From Pirellulaceae bacterium (GTDB taxonomy: Bacteria > Planctomycetota > Planctomycetia > Pirellulales > Pirellulaceae): DNA of 64,000 nt. Within the stretch, counting starts at the first letter, position 1. Each line of letters starts with the position of its first letter. The notes under the pieces were generated by a model. It saw only the letters and a program-made list of their open reading frames with translations, was not told the origin of the DNA and did no database searches. The stretch is taken from contig JANQLU010000038.1 of assembly GCA_028280445.1 (NCBI GenBank), forward strand, positions 29,918-93,917, read 5' to 3'. Shown piece by piece: positions 54,038-62,516 of this stretch. A program made the translations under genes and the position numbers.

Positions 54038-55711
54038 TTATTCGATCGAAAATTCATCGGTTGTCGAAGTTTCATTGGCAATGTGCGGTTCGACAACGTT
54101 CGTATCGCGCTTGTTGCGGCGCTCGACCGCAGCGGCAACAAAACCGTCGAACAACGGGTGTGCCTTGGTCGGTTTCGATTGGAACTCGGGATGATATTGT
54201 ACCGCAACAAACCAGGGGTGATCGACCAACTCGATGGCCTCAACCAAAGCGCCATCTGGGCTGGTTCCAGCGATGGTCATCCCGTGAGCCTCGAACTGTT
54301 GTCGATAGACATTGTTAAACTCGTACCGATGGCGATGTCGTTCTGACACCGTTGTTGCTTCGTAAGCATTTTGGACTTTTGAACCGGGCGTCAAAGTCGC
54401 CATTTGGGCACCCAGTCGCATGGTTCCGCCCATATCCGTAATGTTTTTCTGTTCGTCCAGCAAGCAAATCACGGGGTGCTGTGTGTCTTTGTCAAACTCT
54501 GTTGAATTGGAGTCTTTTAAATTGGCAACATTGCGGGCAAATTCAATCACGGCACATTGCAATCCAAGGCAAATTCCGAAAAACGGGATTCCCCGTTCAC
54601 GCGCCCAACGGATGGCTTCGACTTTTCCTTCAGTGCCTCGTTCGCCAAATCCGCCGGGAACCAAGATTCCGTCGTAACCACTGAGAATACGTTCAGGACC
54701 TTCGCGACTGATTTCTTCGCTTTGAATGCGGCCGACGCGAATTTGGGCGCGATTGCAAATGCCGGCGTGATCGATCGCTTCGTAAATCGATTTATAAGCA
54801 TCCCGGTGTTCGGCGTATTTACCGACCACTGCAATATTGATTTCGCATTCGGGATTGCGGAGGCGATGTAGCAAATCATGCCAGTTGTCGAGGTTCAGTT
54901 CTTTAGCACTCAAATTCAATCGCCGAACAATCAAATCATCCAACTGGTGATCCACCAAGCTCAACGGCACTTCATAGATCGAAAAATCTTTGTCGCGTTC
55001 CTCAATGACCGCTTCGAAAGGAGTATTGCAAAACAGGGCAATTTTCTGCCGATCCTCGTCGCTAATGGAACGTTCGGTACGACAAATCAGAATGTCCGGT
55101 TGAATACCGATTTGGCGGAGGAGACCAACGGAATGTTGTGTAGGTTTGGTTTTCAGTTCACCTGCCGCTTTGAGATAAGGAACCAGTGTCAAATGAATAT
55201 AGAGGCAATTTTCTTTACCCACATCCAGTGCGAATTGTCGGATGGCTTCGAGGAATGGCTGGCTTTCAATATCTCCAACCGTTCCGCCGATTTCAGTGAT
55301 CACGACGTCGACATCGTCGGTTGCCAGTCGCGAGATGCAATCTTTGATTTCATTGGTAATGTGCGGAATGACTTGAACCGTTTTCCCTAAGAATTCACCG
55401 CGACGCTCTTTTTCGATCACTTTCAGATAAATCTGGCCCGTCGTGTAATTGGCGTCGCGCGTCAAAACGCTGTTGGTAAAACGTTCGTAGTGCCCTAAAT
55501 CGAGGTCGGTTTCGCTGCCATCGTCGAGAACGTAGACTTCGCCATGCTGATAGGGGCTCATGGTTCCCGGGTCAACATTGATATACGGATCGAGTTTTTG
55601 CATCCGAACCGTCAGGCCGCGCTGCTCGAGCAACATACCAATCGACGCACTGGTTAGCCCTTTGCCGAGCGAACTGACAACGCCACCGGTAACAAAAATG
55701 TGTTTCGTCAT
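54038..55711 (-). CDS. pyrG: CTP synthase
   Basis: 557 residues from the ATG at 55711 (AGGAG upstream); a 19-codon extension is rejected. It makes CTP from UTP, ATP and glutamine. The synthetase half starts [18 protein letters not shown], with the ATP loop and [28 protein letters not shown]. The glutaminase half has [11 protein letters not shown] and the nucleophile Cys in [10 protein letters not shown], with the His/Glu pair in [19 protein letters not shown]. All expected motifs are present. Confidence 0.96.
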   Translation of the reverse strand: MTKHIFVTGGVVSSLGKGLTSASIGMLLEQRGLTVRMQKLDPYINVDPGTMSPYQHGEVYVLDDGSETDLDLGHYERFTNSVLTRDANYTTGQIYLKVIEKERRGEFLGKTVQVIPHITNEIKDCISRLATDDVDVVITEIGGTVGDIESQPFLEAIRQFALDVGKENCLYIHLTLVPYLKAAGELKTKPTQHSVGLLRQIGIQPDILICRTERSISDEDRQKIALFCNTPFEAVIEERDKDFSIYEVPLSLVDHQLDDLIVRRLNLSAKELNLDNWHDLLHRLRNPECEINIAVVGKYAEHRDAYKSIYEAIDHAGICNRAQIRVGRIQSEEISREGPERILSGYDGILVPGGFGERGTEGKVEAIRWARERGIPFFGICLGLQCAVIEFARNVANLKDSNSTEFDKDTQHPVICLLDEQKNITDMGGTMRLGAQMATLTPGSKVQNAYEATTVSERHRHRYEFNNVYRQQFEAHGMTIAGTSPDGALVEAIELVDHPWFVAVQYHPEFQSKPTKAHPLFDGFVAAAVERRNKRDTNVVEPHIANETSTTDEFSIE

Positions 55712-55932
55712 TGCCCCAAAACTCCTTTTCGATCGTGCTGTGAATGCCGTTTCACAAATTCGTAACAAACCAGTATTGGCGTACGTTTAAACATGTTTGA
55801 GTATTAAAAGCCGAAAAAAGCAGAAATGAGGTGACGCCCGACCTCACCAATTATGATCTGAAACCAATTTTAACAGTGTTCGTACATTTTGACAAACAGA
55901 TGTATTCTCAAGTCATGCATGCTTTGTCGGGT

Positions 55933-56043
55933 GGCACTGGCTCGGCCAGTGAATGGCACGAAGATTTAATTAACCTACGTAAACAGCTATAGTTGATTGA
56001 AAATCTTGAGTTGGGGGCAGCATGCATTGGCAGAGCCAGTTGC
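55933..56043. repeat. inverted pair of a short family F repeat
   Basis: GGCACTGGCTCGGCCAGTG (55934 onward) is itself a 7-bp perfect hairpin, and a similar sequence appears inverted at 56024-56043 (GCATTGGCAGAGCCAGTTGC). The rest of the 354-base gap 55712-56065 shows no gene. Confidence 0.55.
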
Positions 56044-56065
56044 ACGCACGGGCGCCCACCGAATG

Positions 56066-57175
56066 CTATTCAACGACAACGCCACCGGCTGTAATTGGGT
56101 CATCAGCCAGTTTATAAGGGTCGTCTTTGGGCCAGATGGCAGTGTCTTTATGAAAAGTTCGCCACGCGCGTTGGAATGTTGGAATCAGAATAAACGGTTT
56201 CAATGTCGTTCCCGCCAAAGGTCCTTCGATGGATTTTCCCAATTTCAGATCCCAGACCGAATTCGTTTTTTTGTCGATGATTTTGTCGTCTTTCCGCTCG
56301 AACTCAAGCACATCGCCATTAACATTTCGTTGCCACCCCCAAACACCGGATGACGATTGGTCATACCAAATCACCAGGGATTGATTTTCCAACACATCGT
56401 TGACAAGCGGTTGGCGATCCAGCCCCCAAAAGGACCAGATTTTGGGTTTATCATTGACGATCGCGCCGGCGCCGTAGCGAGTTTTGTTTTTGTAACTGGC
56501 ACGTGTGAATTCCATTCGGGTGTTGGACATAACCATGACGGTCGTGTCCGGGTGCGAATCCCTCCATGTTTTCCAATCGGTCAGCGTACTGGGCAACACC
56601 TTGAGTTTTCGTTGATGCAACGGCCCTTGCATACCGCGCCCGAGAATGTGACTCCAATAGGTGCCCGTTTCAATATCCCGCATTATCAAACTGCGTTGGT
56701 AAAGCATTCCCGAAACGTGGAACGTCAGTTCTTTGTCATCAATTTTGCGGACATACACGATGCCATTGTGGCAAAGATGTCACCACGTGGGTGCGATCGC
56801 CTGGCCCCCTAGTTTGTCGTTGACGATTTCCCGTTGCGGCCCACACAGCTGCTGAATCGGATACGCCCGGCTCTTTCCATTGAGTTCGATCCCCAGCACG
56901 AGATCTTCGTCTCGAACACGGTTTCCAACATTTCGGGCAGCGACGACCGGAAATTCGGTAATCGGCTCGAACGCGTCGACGGCGATCCTCGGATTGAATC
57001 CGGCGTCTTTCGGAGTGGACTCATCGAATTTCGAATACAGATGATCTTGAGAATCTTCGGTCGAGTTTTTGGAACTTGAACGACTTTTCAAAGTCCTGGT
57101 TTTCTGTTCACCGCAGCCGGCCAAACCGACCAATGCCGTAACCAGGATAATGAGTGCTCGATGATTGATATTCAT
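56066..57175 (-). CDS. DUF3179 lipoprotein with in-frame TGA, candidate selenoprotein
   Basis: 369 residues if the TGA at 56780-56782 is read as an amino acid. A lipobox GLAGC (Cys21) makes it a lipoprotein. DUF3179 motifs run across the TGA without a break: NGKSRAYPI and EIVNDKLGGQAIAPTW before it; HLCHNGIVY, LTFHVSGMLYQRSLIM and WKTWRDSHPDT after it. The TGA falls at position 132, exactly where the family has the first Cys of CPLC, giving W-U-H-L-C, a UxxC redox pair. Both halves are in the same frame, so no frameshift is involved. Reading as selenocysteine is inferred; a simple nonsense mutation is the alternative, but the downstream 237 codons remain fully family-like. Confidence 0.78.
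56751..56780 (-). promoter_or_regulatory. candidate SECIS hairpin after the TGA
   Basis: In the transcript, directly after the UGA, UGCCA and UGGCA pair around CAA (56761-56773), with an outer ACAU/AUGU pairing (56777-56780 with 56751-56754). The apical loop is only about 11 bases from UGA, closer than usual for bacterial SECIS elements. A second option further down is UGUC pairing with GACA around a 12-base loop beginning CG, about 30 bases from UGA. Neither is strong enough to be certain. Confidence 0.3.
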
Positions 57176-57349
57176 CTTGAGTCCTCGGGGCGGAAGTCAA
57201 CGAAACGATCCAACGATGATAGTACAAGAAATCCGGGGATTCTGTTAAACTCAGGACGTAATAACAGTTGGAATATTACAGCGAGTTTGCCGAAAACCCT
57301 GAATTCCACGTCAAATAGGTCATACTGAAACTCGAACGAGCCAACTTTG

Positions 57350-58168
57350 ATGGATTCCTCCGAGACTAATTTCTTCCGTAAACACGAATTTCTTATCCGC
57401 CGACTTCATTCACTGAGCGGATTATTACCGGTTGGCGCGTACATGATTGTTCACTTGCTGACCAACGCGTCGATTCTCAACGGTGTCGAATCGTTTCAAA
57501 ACCTGGTGTATCAAATCCACAGCTTGGGCAAAATCCTCTGGATTGTCGAATGGGGATTTATCTTTTTGCCGCTGTTGTTTCACGCCGGTTTTGGCGTGGT
57601 GATCATCATGGGCAGCAAATCCAATACGTCACAATATTCGTACGTTGCGAATTGGCGGTACCGGATGCAGCGGATCACCGGCATGGTAGCGCTGTTATTT
57701 ATTGGATTTCATGTGCTCCACATGCACGGTTGGTTTCATGTTGGATTTTGGAAGACGTTTGCACACGCCATCGGGATGGCCCAATTTTCGCCCTACAACG
57801 CTGCCTCGACGGCTGGCGAAGCGATGCAGTCAACGATATTGATGCCGGTATTTTACTTTGTTGGCATTGCCGCTTGTGTTTATCACTTGGCAAACGGCGT
57901 TTGGACAATGGGAATCACTTGGGGAGTTTGGACGACACCCCAGGCGCAAAAGCGTGCCACGATTGCGTGTGCGGGGTTGGGCGGATTTGTGATGATCGTC
58001 GCGATCAGCGCGTTGGTCGGGTTCTGTACACTCGACACCGATAAAGCTCAGGAGCGCGAAATCGAAATGTACCAAGAAAGTGTGAATGTGGGGCGGATTA
58101 TCGAAAACGAAGAAAAATTGAGCAAACCGGCCCAGAAGAAAATCAAGCGCGAACGCCGACGAAAGTAG
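57350..58168 (+). CDS. sdhC: succinate dehydrogenase cytochrome b subunit
   Basis: 272 residues from the ATG at 57350. Five membrane segments match the single-subunit (type B) diheme anchor of succinate dehydrogenase/fumarate reductase. His residues suited to heme binding are at RRLHSLSGLLPVGAYMIVH, LLFHAG and FHVLHMHGWFHVG, with another at CVYHLANG. The C-terminal 25 residues are charged and cytoplasmic. It precedes the flavoprotein gene by 13 bases. It links quinone reduction to succinate oxidation in the inner membrane. Confidence 0.9.
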   Translation: MDSSETNFFRKHEFLIRRLHSLSGLLPVGAYMIVHLLTNASILNGVESFQNLVYQIHSLGKILWIVEWGFIFLPLLFHAGFGVVIIMGSKSNTSQYSYVANWRYRMQRITGMVALLFIGFHVLHMHGWFHVGFWKTFAHAIGMAQFSPYNAASTAGEAMQSTILMPVFYFVGIAACVYHLANGVWTMGITWGVWTTPQAQKRATIACAGLGGFVMIVAISALVGFCTLDTDKAQEREIEMYQESVNVGRIIENEEKLSKPAQKKIKRERRRK

Positions 58169-58181
58169 CGAGAGAAAATCT

Positions 58182-60155
58182 ATGACAAAACAACGAGTTG
58201 CCGTGATTGGCGGCGGGTTGGCTGGTCTGTCAGCGACCATGAAACTGTGTGAACTGGGCATCGAAGTCGATTTGTTCAGTATGGTTCCAGTCAAACGTTC
58301 CCACAGCGTCTGCGCACAAGGCGGCATCAACAGTTGCAACGATCAAACGCGACAATTGGGCGATTCCGAATGGAAACATTTTGATGACACGATCTACGGT
58401 GGAGATTTTTTGAATCACCAACCACCTGTGATGGAAATGGCGTTGTGGGCGCCGAAAGTGATTGATTTGATGGACCGGCTGGGAGTGCCGTTTAATCGGA
58501 CTCAGGAAGGTTTTATCGATCGTCGTCGATTTGGCGGAACGCTCTACAAACGGACGGCGTTTGCCGGCGCGACCACCGGACAACAGCTGCTGTACGGTTT
58601 GGACGAACAAGTTCGCCGATGGGAGTCGGCCGGCATGGTACGCAAATTTGAATATTGGGATTTCCAAGGGCCGGTTATCGGCGCCGATGGCGCTTGTTGC
58701 GGCGTCGTCGCGCAAGACATGACGTCGATGGAAATTCGTAGCTTCCCTGCCGATGTAGTGATCATCGCTTCCGGGGGGCCAGGATTGATTTATGGTCGAT
58801 CGACCATGTCCATGATGTGCAACGGCGCTGCTGCGAGTCGTTGTTTTCAAGCCGGAGCCAAATATGGCAATGGTGAGTTTATTCAAGTGCATCCGACGGC
58901 GATTCCCGGAGCCGACAAATTACGATTGATGAGCGAATCGGCACGTGGCGAAGGCGGACGCGTCTGGGTTCCGCGAACCGCCCACGATGAACGATCGCCG
59001 CAAGATATTCCCGATGCAGAACGTTATTATTTCCTCGAAGAGCGGTATCCCGAGTACGGAAACTTGGTGCCACGCGATATTGCGACACGCGAAATTTTCG
59101 ATATCTGTGTCAACGAAGGTTTGAGTGTCGAGAAAAACAAACTGTGTGTCTATCTCGACCTGACCCATATTTCCAAATCGGAACTTGATCGGAAACTCGG
59201 CGGGATTCTGGATATCTATCAAAAATTCCAAGGCGTCGACCCACGTGTGAATCCCATGAAAATCTTTCCTGCGGTTCACTATTCCATGGGTGGATTGTGG
59301 GCGGATTATGAGCGGACTGCGGACGGTGGCTTGGTCGTCGGCTCACCGGTGAATCAGCAAACGTCGATTGAAAATATGTACGCGATTGGTGAATGTGATT
59401 ATCACTATCACGGTGCCAATCGCCTGGGCGCAAATTCGTTGTTGAGCTGTATTTTCTCTGGCCTGTTTGTCGCGCCCGGTATTCAAACCAGGTTGGAATC
59501 GATGTCGATGCCGGCCAGCGAACAAAGTTCAACGGTGTTTGAAAAAGCGGTTGAGAAACATCAAAAACGTCACGACGATTTGTTGGCACGAGAGAAAAAC
59601 GACGATAATCCTTACCAGATTCATGAAGAGTTGGGGGATGTCATGACCAAGGCGGCCACGGTGGTTCGTCGAAATGATCAACTGTCAGCCGCTTATGAAA
59701 AAATTGATGAACTGTTCGAACGCGCTCAAAAATGTGGCCTGTCTGATAGCGGAAACTGGACTAATCAAAACGTATTGTTCACCAAAGCGTTGATTGATAT
59801 GTTCCCGCTGGCCCGCACGATCGTCAAAGGAGCGTTGCAGCGTGACGAATGTCGAGGTGCCCATTACAAACCCGAATTTGCGATGCCTGCACTCGAATCC
59901 GAAGATGAGGCGGGTCGTTTGCAAGAGGCTGAAAAATGGTGCGACAAATTCGAAGCGAACAACAAAAAATGGTTGAAATCTACTGTTGCGACTTGTGGTG
60001 CCGATGGCGTTCCCGAGTTGGAATACGAGGATGTGGACACGTCATTGCTACCTCCGCGACCACGCCTGTACGGATTGGTCGGAGGCGAAATTATTGAAAA
60101 AGTCTGGCGAGGTCGCATCGCAAATACGAGCCCGCACCCCGCCGCAATCACTTAG
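58182..60155 (+). CDS. sdhA: succinate dehydrogenase flavoprotein subunit
   Basis: 657 residues. FAD binding is by VAVIGGGLAGLSATMKLCE at the N-terminus, and the flavin-linking His sits in KRSHSVCAQGGINS. The substrate region includes QVHPTAIPGADKLRLMSESARGEGG, and VHYSMGGLWADYE and HGANRLGANSLLSC are conserved. The length and the C-terminal helical region fit the type B enzyme. It oxidises succinate to fumarate in the citric acid cycle. The sdhB gene follows after 16 bases. Confidence 0.95.
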   Translation: MTKQRVAVIGGGLAGLSATMKLCELGIEVDLFSMVPVKRSHSVCAQGGINSCNDQTRQLGDSEWKHFDDTIYGGDFLNHQPPVMEMALWAPKVIDLMDRLGVPFNRTQEGFIDRRRFGGTLYKRTAFAGATTGQQLLYGLDEQVRRWESAGMVRKFEYWDFQGPVIGADGACCGVVAQDMTSMEIRSFPADVVIIASGGPGLIYGRSTMSMMCNGAAASRCFQAGAKYGNGEFIQVHPTAIPGADKLRLMSESARGEGGRVWVPRTAHDERSPQDIPDAERYYFLEERYPEYGNLVPRDIATREIFDICVNEGLSVEKNKLCVYLDLTHISKSELDRKLGGILDIYQKFQGVDPRVNPMKIFPAVHYSMGGLWADYERTADGGLVVGSPVNQQTSIENMYAIGECDYHYHGANRLGANSLLSCIFSGLFVAPGIQTRLESMSMPASEQSSTVFEKAVEKHQKRHDDLLAREKNDDNPYQIHEELGDVMTKAATVVRRNDQLSAAYEKIDELFERAQKCGLSDSGNWTNQNVLFTKALIDMFPLARTIVKGALQRDECRGAHYKPEFAMPALESEDEAGRLQEAEKWCDKFEANNKKWLKSTVATCGADGVPELEYEDVDTSLLPPRPRLYGLVGGEIIEKVWRGRIANTSPHPAAIT

Positions 60156-60171
60156 TTTTCAAGAGACATCC

Positions 60172-61029
60172 ATGATCAAAAACGTTTACGGAGAAAATTT
60201 AACGTCATTTACGGTCAAGGTTCGTCGACAGGCGAGTCCGGACAGCCAATCGTATTGGGAAGCGTTCAACATTCCTTATCAGGCGGATTTGAACGTCATC
60301 AGCGTCCTGCAACAAATCGCCAAAATGAGCAAAAACGCCAAAGGTGAATCAACCACACCGGTCGCTTGGGATTGCGGTTGTCTGGAAGAAGTATGTGGCG
60401 CCTGTACGATGGTCATCAACGGACGGGTTCGACAATCATGCTCCGCTTTGGTCGACAACATTCTCGACGAGAACAATGACGTTTTGCGTTTGGAGCCGAT
60501 GAGCAAATTCCCAGTCATCCGTGATTTAGTCGTGGATCGGTCGCGCGTTTTTCGGGCGTTGCAAAAAATCAAAGCTTGGGTTCCCGTCGATGGTTATTAC
60601 GATATGGGAGCCGGGCCTAAGCAAGATCGCAAGCGTCAGGAACAGGCTTACCCGCTCAGCGAATGCATGAGCTGTGGTTGCTGTCTCGAAGCATGCCCCC
60701 AATACTTGAAAGTCGAAACGCAGCGCGAGTCGGACGAAACTGATGAACAGTTCGAAGACCGCAAAAATGCAGAATACGACAAAAATTTTGTCGGCGCGCA
60801 TGCGATCAATCAAGCGATGTTGTTCAACTCCAATCCGACCGGGAAAATGATCTCGGGCGAGCGACTGGACGCACTGACCGACGAAGGCGGCATCCAGATT
60901 TGTGGCAACGCTCAAAATTGCGTCGCCGTCTGTCCCAAAGAGATTCCGTTGACTACCTCGATCGCCAAAGCGGGTCGCGCCGCTACGATTCACAAAATCA
61001 AAAAGTTTTTTGACTCGAATGAGAAGTAA
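60172..61029 (+). CDS. sdhB: succinate dehydrogenase iron-sulfur subunit
   Basis: 285 residues from the ATG at 60172; the longer frame overlaps sdhA and is rejected. The 2Fe-2S site is in WDCGCLEEVCGACTMVING plus the following Cys in VRQSC. The second half has CMSCGCCLEACP and CGNAQNCVAVCPKEIPL, which supply the 4Fe-4S and 3Fe-4S clusters. It passes electrons from the flavin to the quinone site of SdhC. The sdhCAB order is the common one in this type. Confidence 0.95.
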   Translation: MIKNVYGENLTSFTVKVRRQASPDSQSYWEAFNIPYQADLNVISVLQQIAKMSKNAKGESTTPVAWDCGCLEEVCGACTMVINGRVRQSCSALVDNILDENNDVLRLEPMSKFPVIRDLVVDRSRVFRALQKIKAWVPVDGYYDMGAGPKQDRKRQEQAYPLSECMSCGCCLEACPQYLKVETQRESDETDEQFEDRKNAEYDKNFVGAHAINQAMLFNSNPTGKMISGERLDALTDEGGIQICGNAQNCVAVCPKEIPLTTSIAKAGRAATIHKIKKFFDSNEK

Positions 61030-61035
61030 CGACTG

Positions 61036-61194
61036 GTGAGCGGCAAGGCGCTAGCCGCCGGTACGAATCGCTGACCAACCGGCAGCTAGCGCCTTGCCGC
61101 TTACGGATCAGGCTCAGCAGAAGAGCTGACCAACCCGGTGGCTAGCGCTTTACCGATTGTGAATCAGGCTCGGCCGTGAGCCTCGCCCTCCCGA
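61036..61194. repeat. family B palindrome followed by degenerate B and an inverted family A arm
   Basis: GTGAGCGGCAAGGCGCTAGC (61036) and its inverse (ending at 61105) form a B palindrome. A decayed second B half lies at about 61133-61160, and GTGAGCCTCGCCCTCCCG ends an A arm at 61194, two bases before the dioxygenase stop. The order B-A' is the mirror of the A-B copies elsewhere. Confidence 0.7.
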
Positions 61195-61196
61195 AT

Positions 61197-61922
61197 TCAT
61201 TTCTTTTTCTTTTTGACAAACGCCAGGTCGTAATGGCAGCAAACAGAGTTGCCGTCGAATTTGACGCCTAACGATACGAAGTCATCCGGATCTTGTTTGG
61301 GGACGATCAAACGCTTGGGGTTTTTGCGGGATTGGAAAACGCGGTCTTTTTCGCGGATGCGATCATCTTCTTTACCGGCGAAGTAGACTTCGGTCGATGC
61401 ATTGCCGACTTCGCGATTGACAACTCCGATGTGAATATGAGGAGCGCGTTGAAGATCGCGGAACGAATAGGATGCGGGCACAATGGTTTTAAACAAATAA
61501 AGTCCATTGGAACCGGTGATAACATGTCCAAAATAGCCAAAGTTGGGATCCAGTTTTTTGTCGGAGCTATCGCCGGGATGGTTGTATTTCCCATTGGAAT
61601 CCGCTTGCCAAATTTCGACGCGAGCTTTGTTGATCGGTTTGCAGTCGGGACCCAGGATTCTGCCAAACAAATACAGAACTTTCCCATCAGCTGTTCCAGT
61701 TTTTTTGGGATCTGAGGTGAGATCCCGGTCGGCAGGAATCTCGCCTTTGGGGTAAAACGGCCCTTTCTCAGTGCGAATGAGTTTAGGCGCGATTTCGATA
61801 TCTTGCCCCATTAACATGTTAGGTTGACACAGGTCCAACGAAGCAAACGATGCAAAAGTTCCACCTGCTACCAACAATCCATTTTTGATTGCTTGTCGAC
61901 GATTTAATAAATTCGATGTCAT
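61197..61922 (-). CDS. intradiol ring-cleavage dioxygenase-like, exported
   Basis: 241 residues from the ATG at 61922, with GAGGGTG 6 bases upstream. The N-terminus (LNRRQAIKNGLLVAGGTFAS) looks like a Tat signal with twin Arg. The intradiol dioxygenase fold is visible: GPFYPKG, LFGRILGPDCKPINKARVEIWQAD, then GKYNHPGD and the APHIHIGV pair of His iron ligands. Tyr ligand candidates are in GKYNH and ASYSF. It may open catechol-type rings outside the cytoplasm, although the family in planctomycetes has uncertain substrates. Confidence 0.82.
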   Translation of the reverse strand: MTSNLLNRRQAIKNGLLVAGGTFASFASLDLCQPNMLMGQDIEIAPKLIRTEKGPFYPKGEIPADRDLTSDPKKTGTADGKVLYLFGRILGPDCKPINKARVEIWQADSNGKYNHPGDSSDKKLDPNFGYFGHVITGSNGLYLFKTIVPASYSFRDLQRAPHIHIGVVNREVGNASTEVYFAGKEDDRIREKDRVFQSRKNPKRLIVPKQDPDDFVSLGVKFDGNSVCCHYDLAFVKKKKK

Positions 61923-62135
61923 ATTGATCACCCTCGATTCCAGCCGTAAAACGACTGCACTGAATTTGTATTTTTATTCCCACAAAACACATATCGAAAC
62001 GGCGTTACAGAAAAATCGTCAGCGTGTATAAAAATTTACCGTCGCCTCAAGATTTTTTCTAAACACTTGTTTAGACGCACGACGGTGAGGTATTTTGTGT
62101 GAATCAATCAACACAGTGTTTGAGCATTCCCTGAA

Positions 62136-62516
62136 CTATGAATAAAAGGGAGTGTAAGAGTAAAACTCGGTTATCCAATCATTTGCTTCGTCCGAATCTT
62201 CGACACTCAGATTTCGTGAGCTTATACCAGAGTTAGGGTCGAATGCATGAAAAAACGATACAATACCTTTGTTACCGAGTAGTATCATTATATCACCCTC
62301 AAGATCATCTTTTCGAACGTCAATGATTTGTTGGTCGATTGCAATTTCAGCATCATCAACTTGGCAAAACCTATCAAAAAAAGATGTTTTCGAGAGACTG
62401 AGGCTAGGAAACTCGTAGAACCCAATGTCAGTTTTTAAAAAGAATCTGCCTGAATCCAGATAAACCAGGTCGCGAACGAATTGCCCGATCAACTTTGGGG
62501 ATTGATTAATGTTCAT
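62136..62516 (-). CDS. candidate immunity protein for the RHS toxin
   Basis: 126 residues from the ATG at 62516, which overlaps the RHS stop (62506-62508); CAGG lies 8 bases upstream. An in-frame TTG at 62534 would give a longer overlap. The protein is acidic (DDAEIAIDQQ, VRKDDLEGD, VEDSDEANDW) and has no signal or membrane segment, as expected for a cytoplasmic inhibitor. I recognise no family. The assignment rests on size, acidity and position right after the toxin tip. Confidence 0.6.
   Translation of the reverse strand: MNINQSPKLIGQFVRDLVYLDSGRFFLKTDIGFYEFPSLSLSKTSFFDRFCQVDDAEIAIDQQIIDVRKDDLEGDIMILLGNKGIVSFFHAFDPNSGISSRNLSVEDSDEANDWITEFYSYTPFYS

Noticed and set aside
56066..57175. Two separate genes (131 and 230 codons) instead of one DUF3179 gene
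   Set aside because: Both are in the same frame, they cover successive parts of one DUF3179 domain, and the second has no ribosome site or natural N-terminus. One gene with a read-through TGA, or one broken by a nonsense change, explains the data better.
62058..62073. Hairpin CTAAAC/GTTTAG as a terminator
   Set aside because: The T-run lies before the stem on the plus strand and would be an A-run after it on the minus strand, so it is not a normal rho-independent terminator in either direction.
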